Shown: one piece after another, positions 43,439 through 54,200 of the stretch | Position numbering within the stretch: position 1 is the stretch's first letter | Layout: the number at the start of each line of letters is the position of its first letter | Source: Gammaproteobacteria bacterium 50_400_T64 | GTDB taxonomy: Bacteria > Pseudomonadota > Gammaproteobacteria > Pseudomonadales > Porticoccaceae | Reading direction: 5' to 3' | DNA: 64,000 bases | Assembly (NCBI GenBank): GCA_002162755.1 | Contig: MAAS01000013.1 | Coordinates: 149,331-213,330 of the forward strand | Notes under the pieces: generated by a model | Seen by the model: the letters and a program-made list of their open reading frames with translations, nothing else | What the model was told of the DNA's origin: nothing | The model's database searches: none | Translations under genes and position numbers: made by a program

Positions 43439-43548
43439 GATATAGATTTTATTGCTGGCAGTGGCTGAGGCGGGCTAGGATACACTATCTTTATCAGGCG
43501 ACATTTAGCCGCACTGATATTTAACAGTAAGTAGGTTGAGGGCGAACA

Positions 43549-44550
43549 ATGGCCGTATTTACCCGGATTGATCCTATCGAGTTGCAGGCGTTGCTGACAG
43601 CTCTCGGCCTGGGCTGCTTACTGTCCACGGCGGAGGTTGCGGATGGCGTGGAAAACTCGACCTATTTTATAGAGGTGGCCGCCGAGGCGTCGACGGCTGA
43701 GGTACCCCGTCGGTTTGTTCTGACCCTGCTTGAGGCGGGCAACCGGCAGCAGGCCGCGTTTTCGACAGCCCTGGCACAACAACTGCAACAGGCGGGGCTA
43801 CCCGTGCCGCATCTGCTCAGTGATACCTCGGGCACGGCGCTGCACCGCCTGTCGGGCAAGCCCGCCCTAATTTGTGCGCGCATTGAGGGGGCGCATCCAC
43901 AGCAAGTCACCGAGGCCCACTGTAGGTCGATCGGCGCGTTTCTCGGCACTATGCATACAATGGGTGAAAACTTTACCATCAGCCACTTCAATTTGCAGGG
44001 CTTGCCCTGGGCACAGGTGACGTTGGATACGTTGATTGCGGAGTTACCCGAGAAAGCGCAATTGTCAGCGGGTGATCAGGCGTTATTACAAGAGCAAATA
44101 GCCCGTTATCGAAAACTCTGTGAACACGGTGCGGGGTTACCCATTGGCCCCGTTCATGCTGACCTGTTTAGGGATAACACCTTATTTGTCGGTGAAGAGC
44201 TAAAAGCGGTGATCGACTTCAACAGCGCCTGCACGGACTACCTACTGCTCGATGTGGCCATTGCGGTGAATGACTGGGCCTGCAAAAAAAATGGTGAGCT
44301 AGACCCTGCATTGGTTATCGCTTTGCTCGATGCCTATCAGCAGCAGCGGCCGTTGACGCTGGTTGAGCGTCAAAACTGGCAGGATATGCTGTGTTTCAGC
44401 GCGGCGTTATTCTGGATGTCACGCTTGGTGACACGCCATTTGAATACTACTGATTTAACGCAGCGAGAAGATAAAGACCCGAACGAATACCGCCAGAAAT
44501 TGCAGCACCGTTTACTGGGGGTTGTGGCTATTCCCCCGGTGAGTGATTGA
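43549..44550 (+). CDS. thrB: Homoserine kinase (APH-fold type, ThrB)
   Basis: A 333-residue homoserine kinase of the aminoglycoside-phosphotransferase fold, as used by Pseudomonas, not the GHMP type of E. coli. The start MAVFTRIDPIELQALL and VADGVENSTYFIEV are N-lobe motifs. GPVHADLFRDNTLFVGEEL and AVIDFNSACTDYLLLDVAIA hold the catalytic Asp and metal-binding Asp. It makes O-phosphohomoserine for threonine. The 3' end overlaps convergent znuA by 23 bases. Confidence 0.94.
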   Translation: MAVFTRIDPIELQALLTALGLGCLLSTAEVADGVENSTYFIEVAAEASTAEVPRRFVLTLLEAGNRQQAAFSTALAQQLQQAGLPVPHLLSDTSGTALHRLSGKPALICARIEGAHPQQVTEAHCRSIGAFLGTMHTMGENFTISHFNLQGLPWAQVTLDTLIAELPEKAQLSAGDQALLQEQIARYRKLCEHGAGLPIGPVHADLFRDNTLFVGEELKAVIDFNSACTDYLLLDVAIAVNDWACKKNGELDPALVIALLDAYQQQRPLTLVERQNWQDMLCFSAALFWMSRLVTRHLNTTDLTQREDKDPNEYRQKLQHRLLGVVAIPPVSD

Positions 44551-45427
44551 GGGTGGCTCGTTCGCTGGTATTCGATAAGCAGACGGTGAGTTTGTTGCCG
44601 ATACCTTCAATCAATTGAATATAAGCTTTGTCGCTTAAAGGGATGTCTGCACCCAAAGGGTCAATAACGACAGTCTTGGCATGCAGGTTGTTCGCGAGTT
44701 GTTCAACTCTGCCATGGTTGTGCCGAGGTTCGGCAATAATACAGCTCACGTCGCTTTGGCTTAGCAGTTGGTGGAAGTCACGAGCGCCGCTACTGAGCCC
44801 CGTGTTCGCTTTCAGCGCGCCGGACTGATGCAGGTCAAAAGCCTCGGCAAAGTGGCCGAAGGCATCGTGATCAACAATAAAATTTACCTGCTGCAGTGTT
44901 TTTAGCTGCGCGGCTGTTTTGTCATTGGTGACGCTCAGTTGCTGATTGAAAAGCTGCTGGGCGGTGAGCACTTGTTCGCGTTGCTGCGGGTAGTGGGCGG
45001 CAAGCCAGTTGCTAACTTCGGTGGCGATCACGCGGCCATTGTTCGGGTTCATCCAAATATGTGGGTCGCTCTTGTCGGCTTGTCCTTCACTGGAGGGGGT
45101 GGGGCTGAGCCATTGGATGTCGGGCAGCTCCGCTGCGGTAATCACCTTTTCGGGGCGCAGGGCTGTGACGCTTTTACTCAGAAAGCCTTCCATCTCCGGG
45201 CCAACCCAGAGCAGGAGATCTGCCTGGGCAATTAGCGCTCGGTCGGCGATACGCAGGGAATAATGATGGGGCACTTCGCTGTCGGGCAGTAGCTGGCGGA
45301 TTTCGACACTGTCACCGGCAACGGCTTTAACCAGCATCGTCATGGGGCGAATCGTGGTGACCACCAGCGGTTTTGCCATGAGTTGAGCGGCAAAGAATAA
45401 CAGTGAGGTAAGAAGTAATAGCTTCAT
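44528..45427 (-). CDS. znuA: Zinc-binding periplasmic protein ZnuA
   Basis: A 299-residue cluster A-I binding protein. The signal peptide ends near LMAKPLVVTTIRPM. The zinc-binding His residues are likely those in EVPHHYSLRIADR, DPHIWMNPNNG and NFIVDHDAFGHFAEAF, with Asp near the C-terminus. The flexible loop between the first two metal sites is short and contains few His residues, unlike many ZnuA proteins. It is transcribed away from zur, across a gap holding two Zur-box-like sequences. Confidence 0.94.
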   Translation of the reverse strand: MKLLLLTSLLFFAAQLMAKPLVVTTIRPMTMLVKAVAGDSVEIRQLLPDSEVPHHYSLRIADRALIAQADLLLWVGPEMEGFLSKSVTALRPEKVITAAELPDIQWLSPTPSSEGQADKSDPHIWMNPNNGRVIATEVSNWLAAHYPQQREQVLTAQQLFNQQLSVTNDKTAAQLKTLQQVNFIVDHDAFGHFAEAFDLHQSGALKANTGLSSGARDFHQLLSQSDVSCIIAEPRHNHGRVEQLANNLHAKTVVIDPLGADIPLSDKAYIQLIEGIGNKLTVCLSNTSERATLNHSPGE

Positions 45428-45445
45428 TGGTGTGGCTTCATCTTT

Positions 45446-45460
45446 TGTTATGTTATAGCA
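45446..45460. promoter_or_regulatory. Zur-box-like palindrome 1
   Basis: TGTTATGTTATAGCA resembles the Zur operator (TGTTATA-N-TATAACA), with several matching positions. It lies 19 bases upstream of the znuA start, where a bound repressor would block znuA transcription under zinc sufficiency. Confidence 0.5.
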
Positions 45461-45472
45461 TTGGCTAAAGAG

Positions 45473-45487
45473 TGTAATAATATAACA
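45473..45487. promoter_or_regulatory. Zur-box-like palindrome 2
   Basis: TGTAATAATATAACA is a near-perfect match to the Zur palindrome TGTTATA-N-TATAACA (two mismatches on one side). It lies between znuA and zur, so both directions could be controlled from one site. Confidence 0.6.
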
Positions 45488-45552
45488 GTAATTCCCCGGG
45501 TATGATAAAAAGTTTGGCCTAAGCTTTAGGGGATAGGGAAGAGGCTTGTCGA

Positions 45553-46062
45553 ATGATCAGTAATTCTACCACTGCCTATCAGCAGCATGATCACCATCGC
45601 TGTTTAAAGGCTGCACTGCAGCAGGCGCGAAACCGCTGTAGTGCTCGTAAGGTGCGTCTCACCCCCATTCGTGAATCGGTGCTGCAGTTACTTTGGCAGA
45701 GTCACCGCCCTTTGGGGGCCTATAAAATTATTGACCAGCTCTCCGCTTCAAGAGGCAAGCGCATACTCCCGCCCACGGTGTATCGCGCCCTCGATTTTCT
45801 TCTCGAGGTGGGTTTGATCCATCGTTTGGCGACCTTGAATGCTTATATCGGCTGCCCCTTCCCCGACAGTGTGCACAGCGATTATTTTTTGCTCTGTCGT
45901 GAGTGCGGTAGTGTTGCCGAGTGCAGTGCCGAGAGTGTTAATAAAGCCATTGTTTCAACGGCGCAGCGGGCGGGCTTTGTCGTCGAAAGTCAGACGGTTG
46001 AAATTCTTGGACTGTGTACACCCTGCCGCGAAACGGCCGCTCAGCAGCAGGCGGATGAATAA
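45553..46062 (+). CDS. zur: Zinc uptake regulator Zur (Fur family)
   Basis: A 169-residue Fur-family repressor. The winged-helix half is around LTPIRESVLQLLWQSHRPLG and LPPTVYRALDFLLEVGLIHR. Structural zinc Cys pairs are CRECGSV and CTPCRE. It should repress the znu genes when zinc binds. Its stop codon and the znuC start are adjacent (46062/46063), so it is part of the same operon as znuCB, an arrangement also seen in Pseudomonas. Confidence 0.93.
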   Translation: MISNSTTAYQQHDHHRCLKAALQQARNRCSARKVRLTPIRESVLQLLWQSHRPLGAYKIIDQLSASRGKRILPPTVYRALDFLLEVGLIHRLATLNAYIGCPFPDSVHSDYFLLCRECGSVAECSAESVNKAIVSTAQRAGFVVESQTVEILGLCTPCRETAAQQQADE

Positions 46063-46866
46063 ATGACAGCGTTAATTGAATTGCGGGGGGCGGGTAAGTC
46101 CTTTGCCAATCGGACGGTGTTGCAGGCGGTTAACCTCAATTTGGTACCCGGGCGCATCGTTACGCTGATTGGCCCCAACGGGGCGGGTAAAACCACGCTG
46201 GTGAAAATTGTCCTCGGCCTGTTGCAGCCCGATACCGGCAGCGTGCAGCGCTCGGTACAGCTGCGGGTGGGCTATATGCCGCAGAAGTTGCATATTGATC
46301 CCACGCTGCCCCTACAGGTTGATCGTTTTTTACAGTTTGCCAATGCCGATACAGCAGTCTGCTTAGCCGCCCTGGATCGTGTCGGTATCGCCCATCTCAT
46401 CAAGCAACCCGTTAGCGGTCTGTCCGGTGGTGAAATGCAACGTATGTTGTTGGCCCGAGCACTACTGCGAAAACCCAATCTTCTGGTGTTGGATGAGCCA
46501 GTGCAGGGGGTGGATGTTACCGGGCAGGAGGCACTCTACCAGTTGATCGGCGAATTGCGCGATGAGCTCAATTGCGGGATTTTAATGGTCTCTCACGACC
46601 TGCATCTGGTAATGGCGGCGACCGACGAAGTGGTCTGCTTGAACCAGCATGTTTGTTGCCACGGCACGCCGCAGCAGGTCTCGGTTGATCCGGAATTTGT
46701 CGCCCTGTTCGGGGCCAAAACGGCACTCTATACCCATCATCACGACCATGAGCACGGTTTGCACAGTGGTGTTGTTAATGGTGCTACTAGCGGCTTGAGG
46801 GATGCGACCTGTAGTCATGACACGGCTCAGCAGGCTGCGAAAGAGGGGAGTCAGCCCGATGTATGA
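46063..46866 (+). CDS. znuC: Zinc ABC transporter ATP-binding protein ZnuC
   Basis: A 267-residue ATPase. Walker A is [12 protein letters not shown]; signature [15 protein letters not shown]; Walker [13 protein letters not shown]; switch His in MVSHDLHLV. The C-terminus is extended and carries an unusual His-rich tail ([15 protein letters not shown]), which could bind zinc. Together with ZnuB and ZnuA it imports zinc. The gene overlaps znuB by eight bases. Confidence 0.95.
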   Translation: MTALIELRGAGKSFANRTVLQAVNLNLVPGRIVTLIGPNGAGKTTLVKIVLGLLQPDTGSVQRSVQLRVGYMPQKLHIDPTLPLQVDRFLQFANADTAVCLAALDRVGIAHLIKQPVSGLSGGEMQRMLLARALLRKPNLLVLDEPVQGVDVTGQEALYQLIGELRDELNCGILMVSHDLHLVMAATDEVVCLNQHVCCHGTPQQVSVDPEFVALFGAKTALYTHHHDHEHGLHSGVVNGATSGLRDATCSHDTAQQAAKEGSQPDV

Positions 46867-47653
46867 CTTCCTCTTTTTGGCCTTATTTGCGGGGCTGGGT
46901 GTAGCGCTCGTCGCCGGGCCAATGGGCTCGTTGGTGGTGTGGCAACGCATGGCTTACTTTGGCGACACCCTCGCCCACGGTTCATTATTGGGTATCGCGC
47001 TGGGGCTGTGGTTTTCGTGGAGCAACTCCATCGCGGTGGTTGTTGTCTGCCTGTTCATTGCGGGCTTGCTCATCGTTTTTGAGCGGCAGCATTTATTGGC
47101 GACGGATACGGTGCTGGGCATCCTCTCCCACGGCTCGCTAGCCCTGGGTTTGGTGGCTTTAACCCTGATACCCGGTGCCCGTACCGATATGGAAGCCCTG
47201 CTATTTGGCGATATTCTTACCGTGACGACGGCGGAAGTTACTGTCGTCTGGTTGATGGCGGCCTGTGTGTTGATCGCCCTGTGGCGGCTCTGGCCTTCGC
47301 TGCTGGCGATCACCGTGCACGAAGATCTGGCGCGGGTAGAAGGGGTGCGAGTGGATGTCGTCAAAGCGGTATTGAAACTGCTGCTGGCGCTAGTAGTGGC
47401 CATTTCGATGAAAGTGGTCGGGGTTTTATTAATTACAGCACTGTTGATTATTCCCGCTGCGACGGCGCGCCATTTTGCTAAAACGCCGGAGCAAATGGCC
47501 GTGTTGGCTAGCATCATTGCGATGCTCGCTGTATGCGCTGGACTGGCCGCATCGTGGTGGCTAAATACTCCGGTCGGCCCCTCCATTGTGGTTAGCGCTA
47601 GCTTGTTCTTTGTGCTGGTACTTGCGGGTCGTGGTTATAGGCCCTTAGCCTAG
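46859..47653 (+). CDS. znuB: Zinc ABC transporter permease ZnuB
   Basis: A 264-residue permease with eight or so membrane segments: [60 protein letters not shown] and [20 protein letters not shown]. The start at 46859 falls within the end of znuC; an upstream in-frame start would add unlikely residues. Its end overlaps the convergent GGDEF gene by nine bases. Confidence 0.95.
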   Translation: MYDFLFLALFAGLGVALVAGPMGSLVVWQRMAYFGDTLAHGSLLGIALGLWFSWSNSIAVVVVCLFIAGLLIVFERQHLLATDTVLGILSHGSLALGLVALTLIPGARTDMEALLFGDILTVTTAEVTVVWLMAACVLIALWRLWPSLLAITVHEDLARVEGVRVDVVKAVLKLLLALVVAISMKVVGVLLITALLIIPAATARHFAKTPEQMAVLASIIAMLAVCAGLAASWWLNTPVGPSIVVSASLFFVLVLAGRGYRPLA

Positions 47654-48406
47654 CTCAAACTCATCGTCTGCTATGTAGTTGACGGTGCAGTTTTTCCCTC
47701 GCTGTTTGGCATCGTATAGCGCCAGGTCTGATTGACGGATCATTTCGTCGATATCGATAGGAATCGTGTTGGGCTTGTGGGTGGTGACCCCTATGCTGAG
47801 TGCTAGATGCACGGGCTCGTTATTGACTTTAAAAGGGTTTTCTTTCAACACCGCCTGCAGTTTTTCCGCAAAGTGTAGGGCGCCTTCTTTGTTGGTATCG
47901 GGTAGGAAGGCGATGAGCTCATCGCCGCCGAAGCGAGCAATCAGGTCGCTATCTCTTTTTACCGCGTTAATATACTGGCCGACACGGTGTAGTGCGTTAT
48001 CGCCTATCAGGTGCCCGTGCTTGTCATTGATCGTTTTAAAGTTATCAATATCAATAAATAACATGGAGACAGCTGTTTGTTTTCTCTGAGCAAAGCTAAG
48101 CAGGCTTGCGGCCTGGGCAATCAATGCTCGCCGCGACATTAGCCCTGTTACGGGGTCATGAGCAGCGAGTATTCGATTTTCATCTTCAAGTTCAAAAACC
48201 TTAAAAAGCAGGGTGAAAAAAGGGAAAGAGACTATTGGCGCAATAATCGCTGGCACAATGATTGAGACTATTGTGTTCGACGGTGGTACTTCCGCGTCGA
48301 TAATGAGGTGAACAATATTAGTGAGGATGAGAGAGGCGATGATAGTCGCCAGAGTCACCAATATGACGGTCATAAACCGACCAAGTTTCTCAACAATTTT
48401 TCGCAT
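47645..48406 (-). CDS. Membrane-anchored GGDEF protein (diguanylate cyclase type)
   Basis: The 253-residue protein has two N-terminal membrane helices (VILVTLATIIASLILTNIVH and IVSIIVPAIIAPIVSFPFF) followed by a coiled link and a GGDEF domain. The signature is RFGGDELIAFLPD: GGDEL rather than GGDEF, a variant that is usually still active. DNFKTINDKHGHLIGDNALH contains the metal-binding region. An RxxD inhibitory motif is not obvious. A TTG start five codons upstream exists, but the ATG at 48406 is preferred. Confidence 0.9.
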   Translation of the reverse strand: MRKIVEKLGRFMTVILVTLATIIASLILTNIVHLIIDAEVPPSNTIVSIIVPAIIAPIVSFPFFTLLFKVFELEDENRILAAHDPVTGLMSRRALIAQAASLLSFAQRKQTAVSMLFIDIDNFKTINDKHGHLIGDNALHRVGQYINAVKRDSDLIARFGGDELIAFLPDTNKEGALHFAEKLQAVLKENPFKVNNEPVHLALSIGVTTHKPNTIPIDIDEMIRQSDLALYDAKQRGKNCTVNYIADDEFELG

Positions 48407-48465
48407 AATACATTGTGCCAATGGTGTATGGGGCTGGCTCCTTCAGCCTCCTTTTATGATGTTGC

Positions 48466-49749
48466 TTAGCTAAGTGATTGTAAGACTTTTTTGGCGGCAT
48501 GTAGCGTTTGTTCAATATCTTGCTCGCTCAGCGCCGCTGAGATAAAGCCTGCTTCATAGGCCGCCGGTGCGAGGTAAACCCCTTCCTGCAACATGCCGTG
48601 AAAGAACTGATTAAAGCGTTTGGTATCGCAATCCATCACCTGCTGGTAGTTGCTGACGCTGCTCTCTTCGGTAAAGAATACACCAAACATTGTACCGATG
48701 TGATTGGTGGTGAAAGGGATGCCTGCCGCCGCTGCTTCACTTCTCAGGCCTTGCACTAACTGTTCCGCTTTGGCAAATAAGGGCGGATAAAAACCCTCAG
48801 CATTGAGTAACTCAAGAGTTGCTAGCCCCGCCGCCATGGCGACCGGATTACCCGACAGCGTGCCCGCCTGATATACCGGCCCGAGCGGGGCGATTTGCTC
48901 CATAATTTCGCGCTTGCCGCCAAAGGCACCGACCGGCATGCCACCGCCGATGACTTTGCCGAGGGCGATTAGGTCGGCATCGATACCGTAGTGGCCAATA
49001 GCGCCTTTGGGGCCGACGCGAAAGCCGGTCATCACTTCGTCAATAATCAGCACCGTGCCGTGGCGGGTGCATTCGCTGCGCAGGGTTTCGAGAAATCCGG
49101 GCAGCGGCGGGATACAGCTCATATTGCCAGCAACGGGTTCGACGATAAGTGTCGCTACCTGATCGCCGATTTCAGCAAAGGCGGCCTCTACGGCGGCGCA
49201 ATCATTGTAGGGCAGGGTGATGGTGAGCTCGGCCAGTGAGGCGGGCACGCCGGGTGAGCTGGGTACGCCGAGGGTCAAGGCGCCGGAGCCGGCCTTCACC
49301 AGCAATGAGTCGGAGTGGCCGTGGTAGCAGCCCTCGAACTTGATGATTTTGTCGCGCCCGGTAAAGCCCCGCGCGAGGCGGATGGCGCTCATCGTGGCTT
49401 CGGTGCCCGAGTTGACCATGCGCACCATGTCGAGCCCGGGTATGTGGTCGCAGAGCTTATCGGCAAGCTGGGTTTCGAGCTCGGTGGGCGCACCAAAACT
49501 CAGGCCCTTGTCGAGCTGTTGGCGAATACTGTCGAGTACTACTGGGTGGCCGTGGCCGAGAATCATTGGCCCCCAGGACTGCACATAATCGATATAGCGC
49601 TTGTCATCGGCATCGTAAAGATAGGCGCCCTGGGCGTGATCGAAAAAAACCGGACTGCCACCGACGGCTTTAAAGGCCCGCACCGGTGAATTAACCCCGC
49701 CGGGGATGTGGCGTTGGGCGTCGATAAATAGCTGTTCTGAACGATTCAT
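48466..49749 (-). CDS. hemL: Glutamate-1-semialdehyde 2,1-aminomutase
   Basis: HemL makes 5-aminolevulinate from glutamate-1-semialdehyde with PLP. The 427-residue protein has [59 protein letters not shown] and the Schiff-base Lys in [16 protein letters not shown]. It stands alone in this part of the window, downstream-facing toward the GGDEF gene on the same strand. Confidence 0.97.
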   Translation of the reverse strand: MNRSEQLFIDAQRHIPGGVNSPVRAFKAVGGSPVFFDHAQGAYLYDADDKRYIDYVQSWGPMILGHGHPVVLDSIRQQLDKGLSFGAPTELETQLADKLCDHIPGLDMVRMVNSGTEATMSAIRLARGFTGRDKIIKFEGCYHGHSDSLLVKAGSGALTLGVPSSPGVPASLAELTITLPYNDCAAVEAAFAEIGDQVATLIVEPVAGNMSCIPPLPGFLETLRSECTRHGTVLIIDEVMTGFRVGPKGAIGHYGIDADLIALGKVIGGGMPVGAFGGKREIMEQIAPLGPVYQAGTLSGNPVAMAAGLATLELLNAEGFYPPLFAKAEQLVQGLRSEAAAAGIPFTTNHIGTMFGVFFTEESSVSNYQQVMDCDTKRFNQFFHGMLQEGVYLAPAAYEAGFISAALSEQDIEQTLHAAKKVLQSLS

Positions 49750-49844
49750 AAAAGGCCGCTGTATTGTCTTCGTGTTGATGGGAGGCAGGGGTGCATTATG
49801 GGTTGTTGGTGGGCTTGAGAAAAGCCGAGAGTTTGAAGGGTGGC

Positions 49845-51212
49845 TTAATTAATGGGATCAACCTGCTCTGCCCAGGCCGTTTTGATCACGCGCCAGGCGA
49901 CGATAGCCGATAGTACGTTGCCAATGGCAAAGCCATAAAATAAGCCGTTAATGTCATAGAGCTGGCCGCCGATGTAGGCGATGGGAATATTCAGCAGTAG
50001 TAGCCGGATGATGGCGGTGAGCAAGGCGGCTTTGGGCCGTTTAATGGCATTGAGTGACACCATCACTAAAATCGTTACCGCATGGGCACCGTAGCTGGCG
50101 GGCACGATCCACAGGTAATCACTGATGATATTGACTACGTCAGGGTTGCTGCTAAAAACGGAGCCAATGGCACGGCTAAAGAAGGCAATGATCAGCCACA
50201 TCGCGAGTTGAAAAACGATGGTGAAACGAATGGCGCCGTACAGTGCAATACGTGCTCGCTCAGGTTTTCCGGCACCAATATTCTGGCCGATGAACATCGG
50301 CAGGGTCGATGACAGGGCAAAAGCGATAAGCAAGACGAGGGATTCAATACGGGTGCTAACACCAAAGCCGGCGACAGCGGTGGTGCCAAAGCGGGCGACC
50401 ATAGCGGTAAGAATGGCGGCGGCAAGGGGTGTCATTAGGTTGGCAAAAATGGCGGGGATGCCGATGGTCAGTAGCTCTGCCCAGTTGGCGCGCAAAGCCT
50501 GCAGGGTATTTTTACTCTTAAGGATCAGCTGTTCCTGCACACTGAGAATGTAGTGGGACAACAGGAAAGTGACAATCCAGGCGATAGAGGTCGCCAGTGC
50601 TGCGCCGCCAATGCCGAGGCCGGGCAACGGCCCAGCACCAAAAATAAGCAGGGGGTCGAGGCAGGCATTGAGTGTCGCTAAAAAGGCCAGCAGAAAGGCC
50701 GATTTACCGGGGCAGCCAATGGCGCGAAGAATGGTGTTGCCGGTCAGCGTTAGCAATAACAGGGGGATTACCGGTATCCACAGGGCCATAAAGCGCAGCG
50801 CTTCGTCGAGCACCTCGCCACTCGCACCCAATAAGCGCAGCAGGGCCTGTATGCCGAGATGGAGGCTGAGTAGCAGGGCTATGCCGATAAGGGTGATGAG
50901 CACGCGGCCATCGGTAATTTGCCGCGCTGCCTGATCAAAGCGATCCTCGCCCAGATAGCGCGACACCAGCACCGATGTCGCCATGCCCAGCCCGAGACCA
51001 ATACTGTTCACGCCGTGGGCAATGGGCAGCACAAAACCCAGTGCCGCAAGGGATGCCGTGCCGAGCTGGCCAACAAAGTAGGCGTCGACAATGCCCACTG
51101 CCATTAGCGCAATAATGCCGCCAATCATCGGCATCGTGAGCCGAAAAAGTGTGCGACCAATGGGGTCGTTAACGATGGCCTGGGTGCGTTGGCTGGCTTT
51201 TTTACTCTTCAA
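49845..51212 (-). CDS. MATE family multidrug/Na+ efflux transporter
   Basis: A 455-residue protein with about 12 membrane segments in two MatE repeats, for example [40 protein letters not shown] and [18 protein letters not shown] pumps export cationic drugs in exchange for Na+ or H+. The chosen start is a TTG at 51212, 11 bases inside the preceding Amt-fusion gene, because earlier starts would translate a nonsense frame of that gene, and later ATGs cut into the first membrane helix. The two genes are probably translationally coupled. Confidence 0.86.
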   Translation of the reverse strand: MKSKKASQRTQAIVNDPIGRTLFRLTMPMIGGIIALMAVGIVDAYFVGQLGTASLAALGFVLPIAHGVNSIGLGLGMATSVLVSRYLGEDRFDQAARQITDGRVLITLIGIALLLSLHLGIQALLRLLGASGEVLDEALRFMALWIPVIPLLLLTLTGNTILRAIGCPGKSAFLLAFLATLNACLDPLLIFGAGPLPGLGIGGAALATSIAWIVTFLLSHYILSVQEQLILKSKNTLQALRANWAELLTIGIPAIFANLMTPLAAAILTAMVARFGTTAVAGFGVSTRIESLVLLIAFALSSTLPMFIGQNIGAGKPERARIALYGAIRFTIVFQLAMWLIIAFFSRAIGSVFSSNPDVVNIISDYLWIVPASYGAHAVTILVMVSLNAIKRPKAALLTAIIRLLLLNIPIAYIGGQLYDINGLFYGFAIGNVLSAIVAWRVIKTAWAEQVDPIN

Positions 51213-54200
51213 TGGCAGCGCTGGAGGTCTGTTCTTGAGGGGGTGGTGGCTGGCCCTCGAGTACGGCGGGAACGGATTCCGCCGGCAGAGGGTGGCTAAA
51301 AAGATAACCTTGATAGCTATCACAGTCGTGCTGTTTGAGGAAGGCGAGCTGCTCCTGTGTTTCGACCCCCTCGGCAATAATTTGTAAGTTGAGATTTTTG
51401 GCGAGGGTAATGATGGCTTTGCAGATAGCACCATCCTCGATATTGGCGGCGGCGTCGCGTACAAAGGTCTGGTCTATTTTAAGAATGTCGACGGGGAAAT
51501 TTTTCAAATAGCTGAGTGACGAATAGCCGGTGCCGAAGTCATCTACTGAGAGTTTTATGCCGAATGATTTTAAGGCGCTCATCACGGCAATGCTGTGCTC
51601 GGTGTTGCTAGTGAGCACGCCTTCGGTGATCTCCAGTTCAATCAGTTCGCTTTCTATGCCGTGAATTTTGAGGGTTTGCTTGACGCAGGGCAGCAGAGAC
51701 GGGGAGTGTAAGTGGTGGCCAGAAATGTTCACCGCAATGGGTAAGACTGGCAGGCCCTGCTGTCGCCATTCGACCAGTTGTCGGCACACTTCGTTGAGCA
51801 CCCACTCGCCAATTTCTATCACCAAATTATCTTCGTCAACGATGGGGATGAAATCACCGGGGGGGATGAGCCCGTACTCCGGATGCTGCCAGCGGAGCAG
51901 GGCTTCAAAGCCGATGATTCTGTTGGAGTGGCAGTCGGCTTTGGGCTGGTAGTGCAGAAAGAACTGATTTTTGGCAATGGCATCGGGCAGGGCGACTTCA
52001 AGCTTGAAGCGCTGGCGTACCGTTTGCTCCATGTCTTCGGTGAACAGACGGAAGGTGTTGCGGCCGCTCTGCTTTGCTTTGTACATCGCCAGGTCGGCGT
52101 GCTGTAGCAGGTGCTCGGCATCGACCTGGCCATTCTCTGACAGCGCAATGCCAATGCTGCTTAGCACCCTTAGCTGTTGCTCGCCGACGTCGACGGGTTG
52201 ACGCATGATTTGCAAAATGTCCTGCGCTTTATTGGTGCCGGCGTCGCTACTAATGGCACCTGACATAATGATGACAAATTCATCCCCACCCCAGCGCGCG
52301 ACCAGGTCCACATCGCGGGTGACGGTGCTCAGTCGGCTGGCAACTTCGCACAGGAGCTCGTCGCCAACTTTATGACCCAGGGTGTCGTTGATTTTTTTGA
52401 ACTGATCGAGGTCGAGAAACAGTAAAACCACGCTGCCGGCTGTTTGCTGGTGAAAGCGAATGCGCTTTTCCAGATTATTCATGAAGTAGGTGCGGTTGTA
52501 GAGACCCGTCAGTGGGTCACTGTAGGCGAGGGATTTAAGGCGATTCTGCAGTTTTATTTGCTGGGTGATATCGCGGATATGCAGGGCGTATTCACAGTTG
52601 CGGCTGAGGCTGTCGGTGGTTTGGGTGATGACGACCTCGGCCGGAAAGAGCTCTTTATCGAGGCGCTTGAGCTGGGTAATGTTACGCCGCTTGAGGATCA
52701 GCCCTTCGCTGGCGCTAAAACCGTGGGCCAGGCTTTGCAGGGCGGTTTTCTTTTCGCCGTCGGCGATAAATAGTTCAAAAAAGTTGATGCCGAGGACTTG
52801 TTTGGCGCTGATGCCAAAACATTTTTCAGCCGAGGGGTTGAAGGCGAGCATTTCCCCTCTGTCATTGATAGTGATGATGCTGTCCATGGCGGCATCGAGA
52901 ATGGCCCCCTTGTGATACTCACTATTTTTGAACGCCGCGAAGGTGTCATCTCGTTGCTGGATTTCCCGGTTAACCCGGTCGATAACACGATTGTACTGCT
53001 GGGCAATTTGGCCCACTTCGGTGAAGGGCTCCTCTGGTACTGGTGAGGAAAAGTTGGCAAATTGTTGTTGCTGATTCATGGATGACAGCAGGTCAAAGAC
53101 CTCGGTGCTCACCCGGTGCTCGGCGACATTGAGGCCCATGCGTTCCGCCTCTTCACTGACCCGTAGCGGGTAGTAACGATTAATTAGTTTAAAGAGGGAG
53201 AAGGCCGTGAAAAAGCTAAAAATCCCCGTAGCGCCAATACCTAAAAGTTGTGCCTGAAGCTGCTGTAAGTTCGACAAGCCATTGGCCAATACCTCGGGGC
53301 TGGCAAAAATTGCCACGGCCAGGGTGCCCCAAATACCGGCAAACAAATGCACGGGAACGACGCCAATGGCATCGTCAATTTTTAAATGTTCAAGCCAGCG
53401 TTCACCGTACAGCGCGATAATGCCACCGATCAGGCCAATGATAGCGGCCTCAGCCGCGCTGACAGCATGGCAGCTGGCGGTAATGGCGACGAGCCCGCCC
53501 AGGGTGCCGTTGATGATGTTTGAAACATCGATGTAATCGTCTATTTTGTATTTCAGTGCAGTGGCGCCAATGGCTCCCCAGAATGAGGCGATGCAGGTAT
53601 TGAGTAAAATAGCAGGAACGGCATCATTCCAGGCCAGGGTGCTACCGCCGTTGAAACCGAACCAGCCAAACCAGATCAGCATCGTGCCGAGTACGGCTAC
53701 GGGTACATTACTGCCGGGGATGCGGGTATTGCCTTGCTCAAAACGGCCAAAGCGGGGGCCGATCACCAGCAGTGCCGCCAGCGCTACCCAGCCACCGACG
53801 GAGTGCACGACTGTAGAGCCAGCAAAGTCGACAAAGCCGCGCAGCTCGAGCCAGCCCGTCGGGGTGCCAGAAATAGCCCCGGCCCAGGCCCAGTGGCCGA
53901 CCAGAGGGTAGATGAGAAGAGCGATAGTGATGGTGCAAACGAGATAGCCGCGATAATTCATGCGTTCGGCGACGGCGCCTGAGACTAGTGTTGCTGCGGT
54001 GCCGCAGAACATCATTTGAAACAGAAAGATGCTAATCAGTCGGGGGCTGGCATCGTCGCTCATAAAAAAGTGGCTACTGCCAAACCAGCCGCCGATGCTG
54101 TCGCCAAACATAATGGCAAACCCGATGGCCCAGAACAGGGTGCCTGAAACAATAAAGTCGCTGATGTTTTTGGCCGCGACATTGATGCTGTTTTTACTTC

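Noticed and set aside
51213-51464. N-terminal extension of the MATE protein
   Set aside because: The frame runs through the EAL-coding end of the upstream gene and is not protein-like; MATE similarity begins only near 51212.
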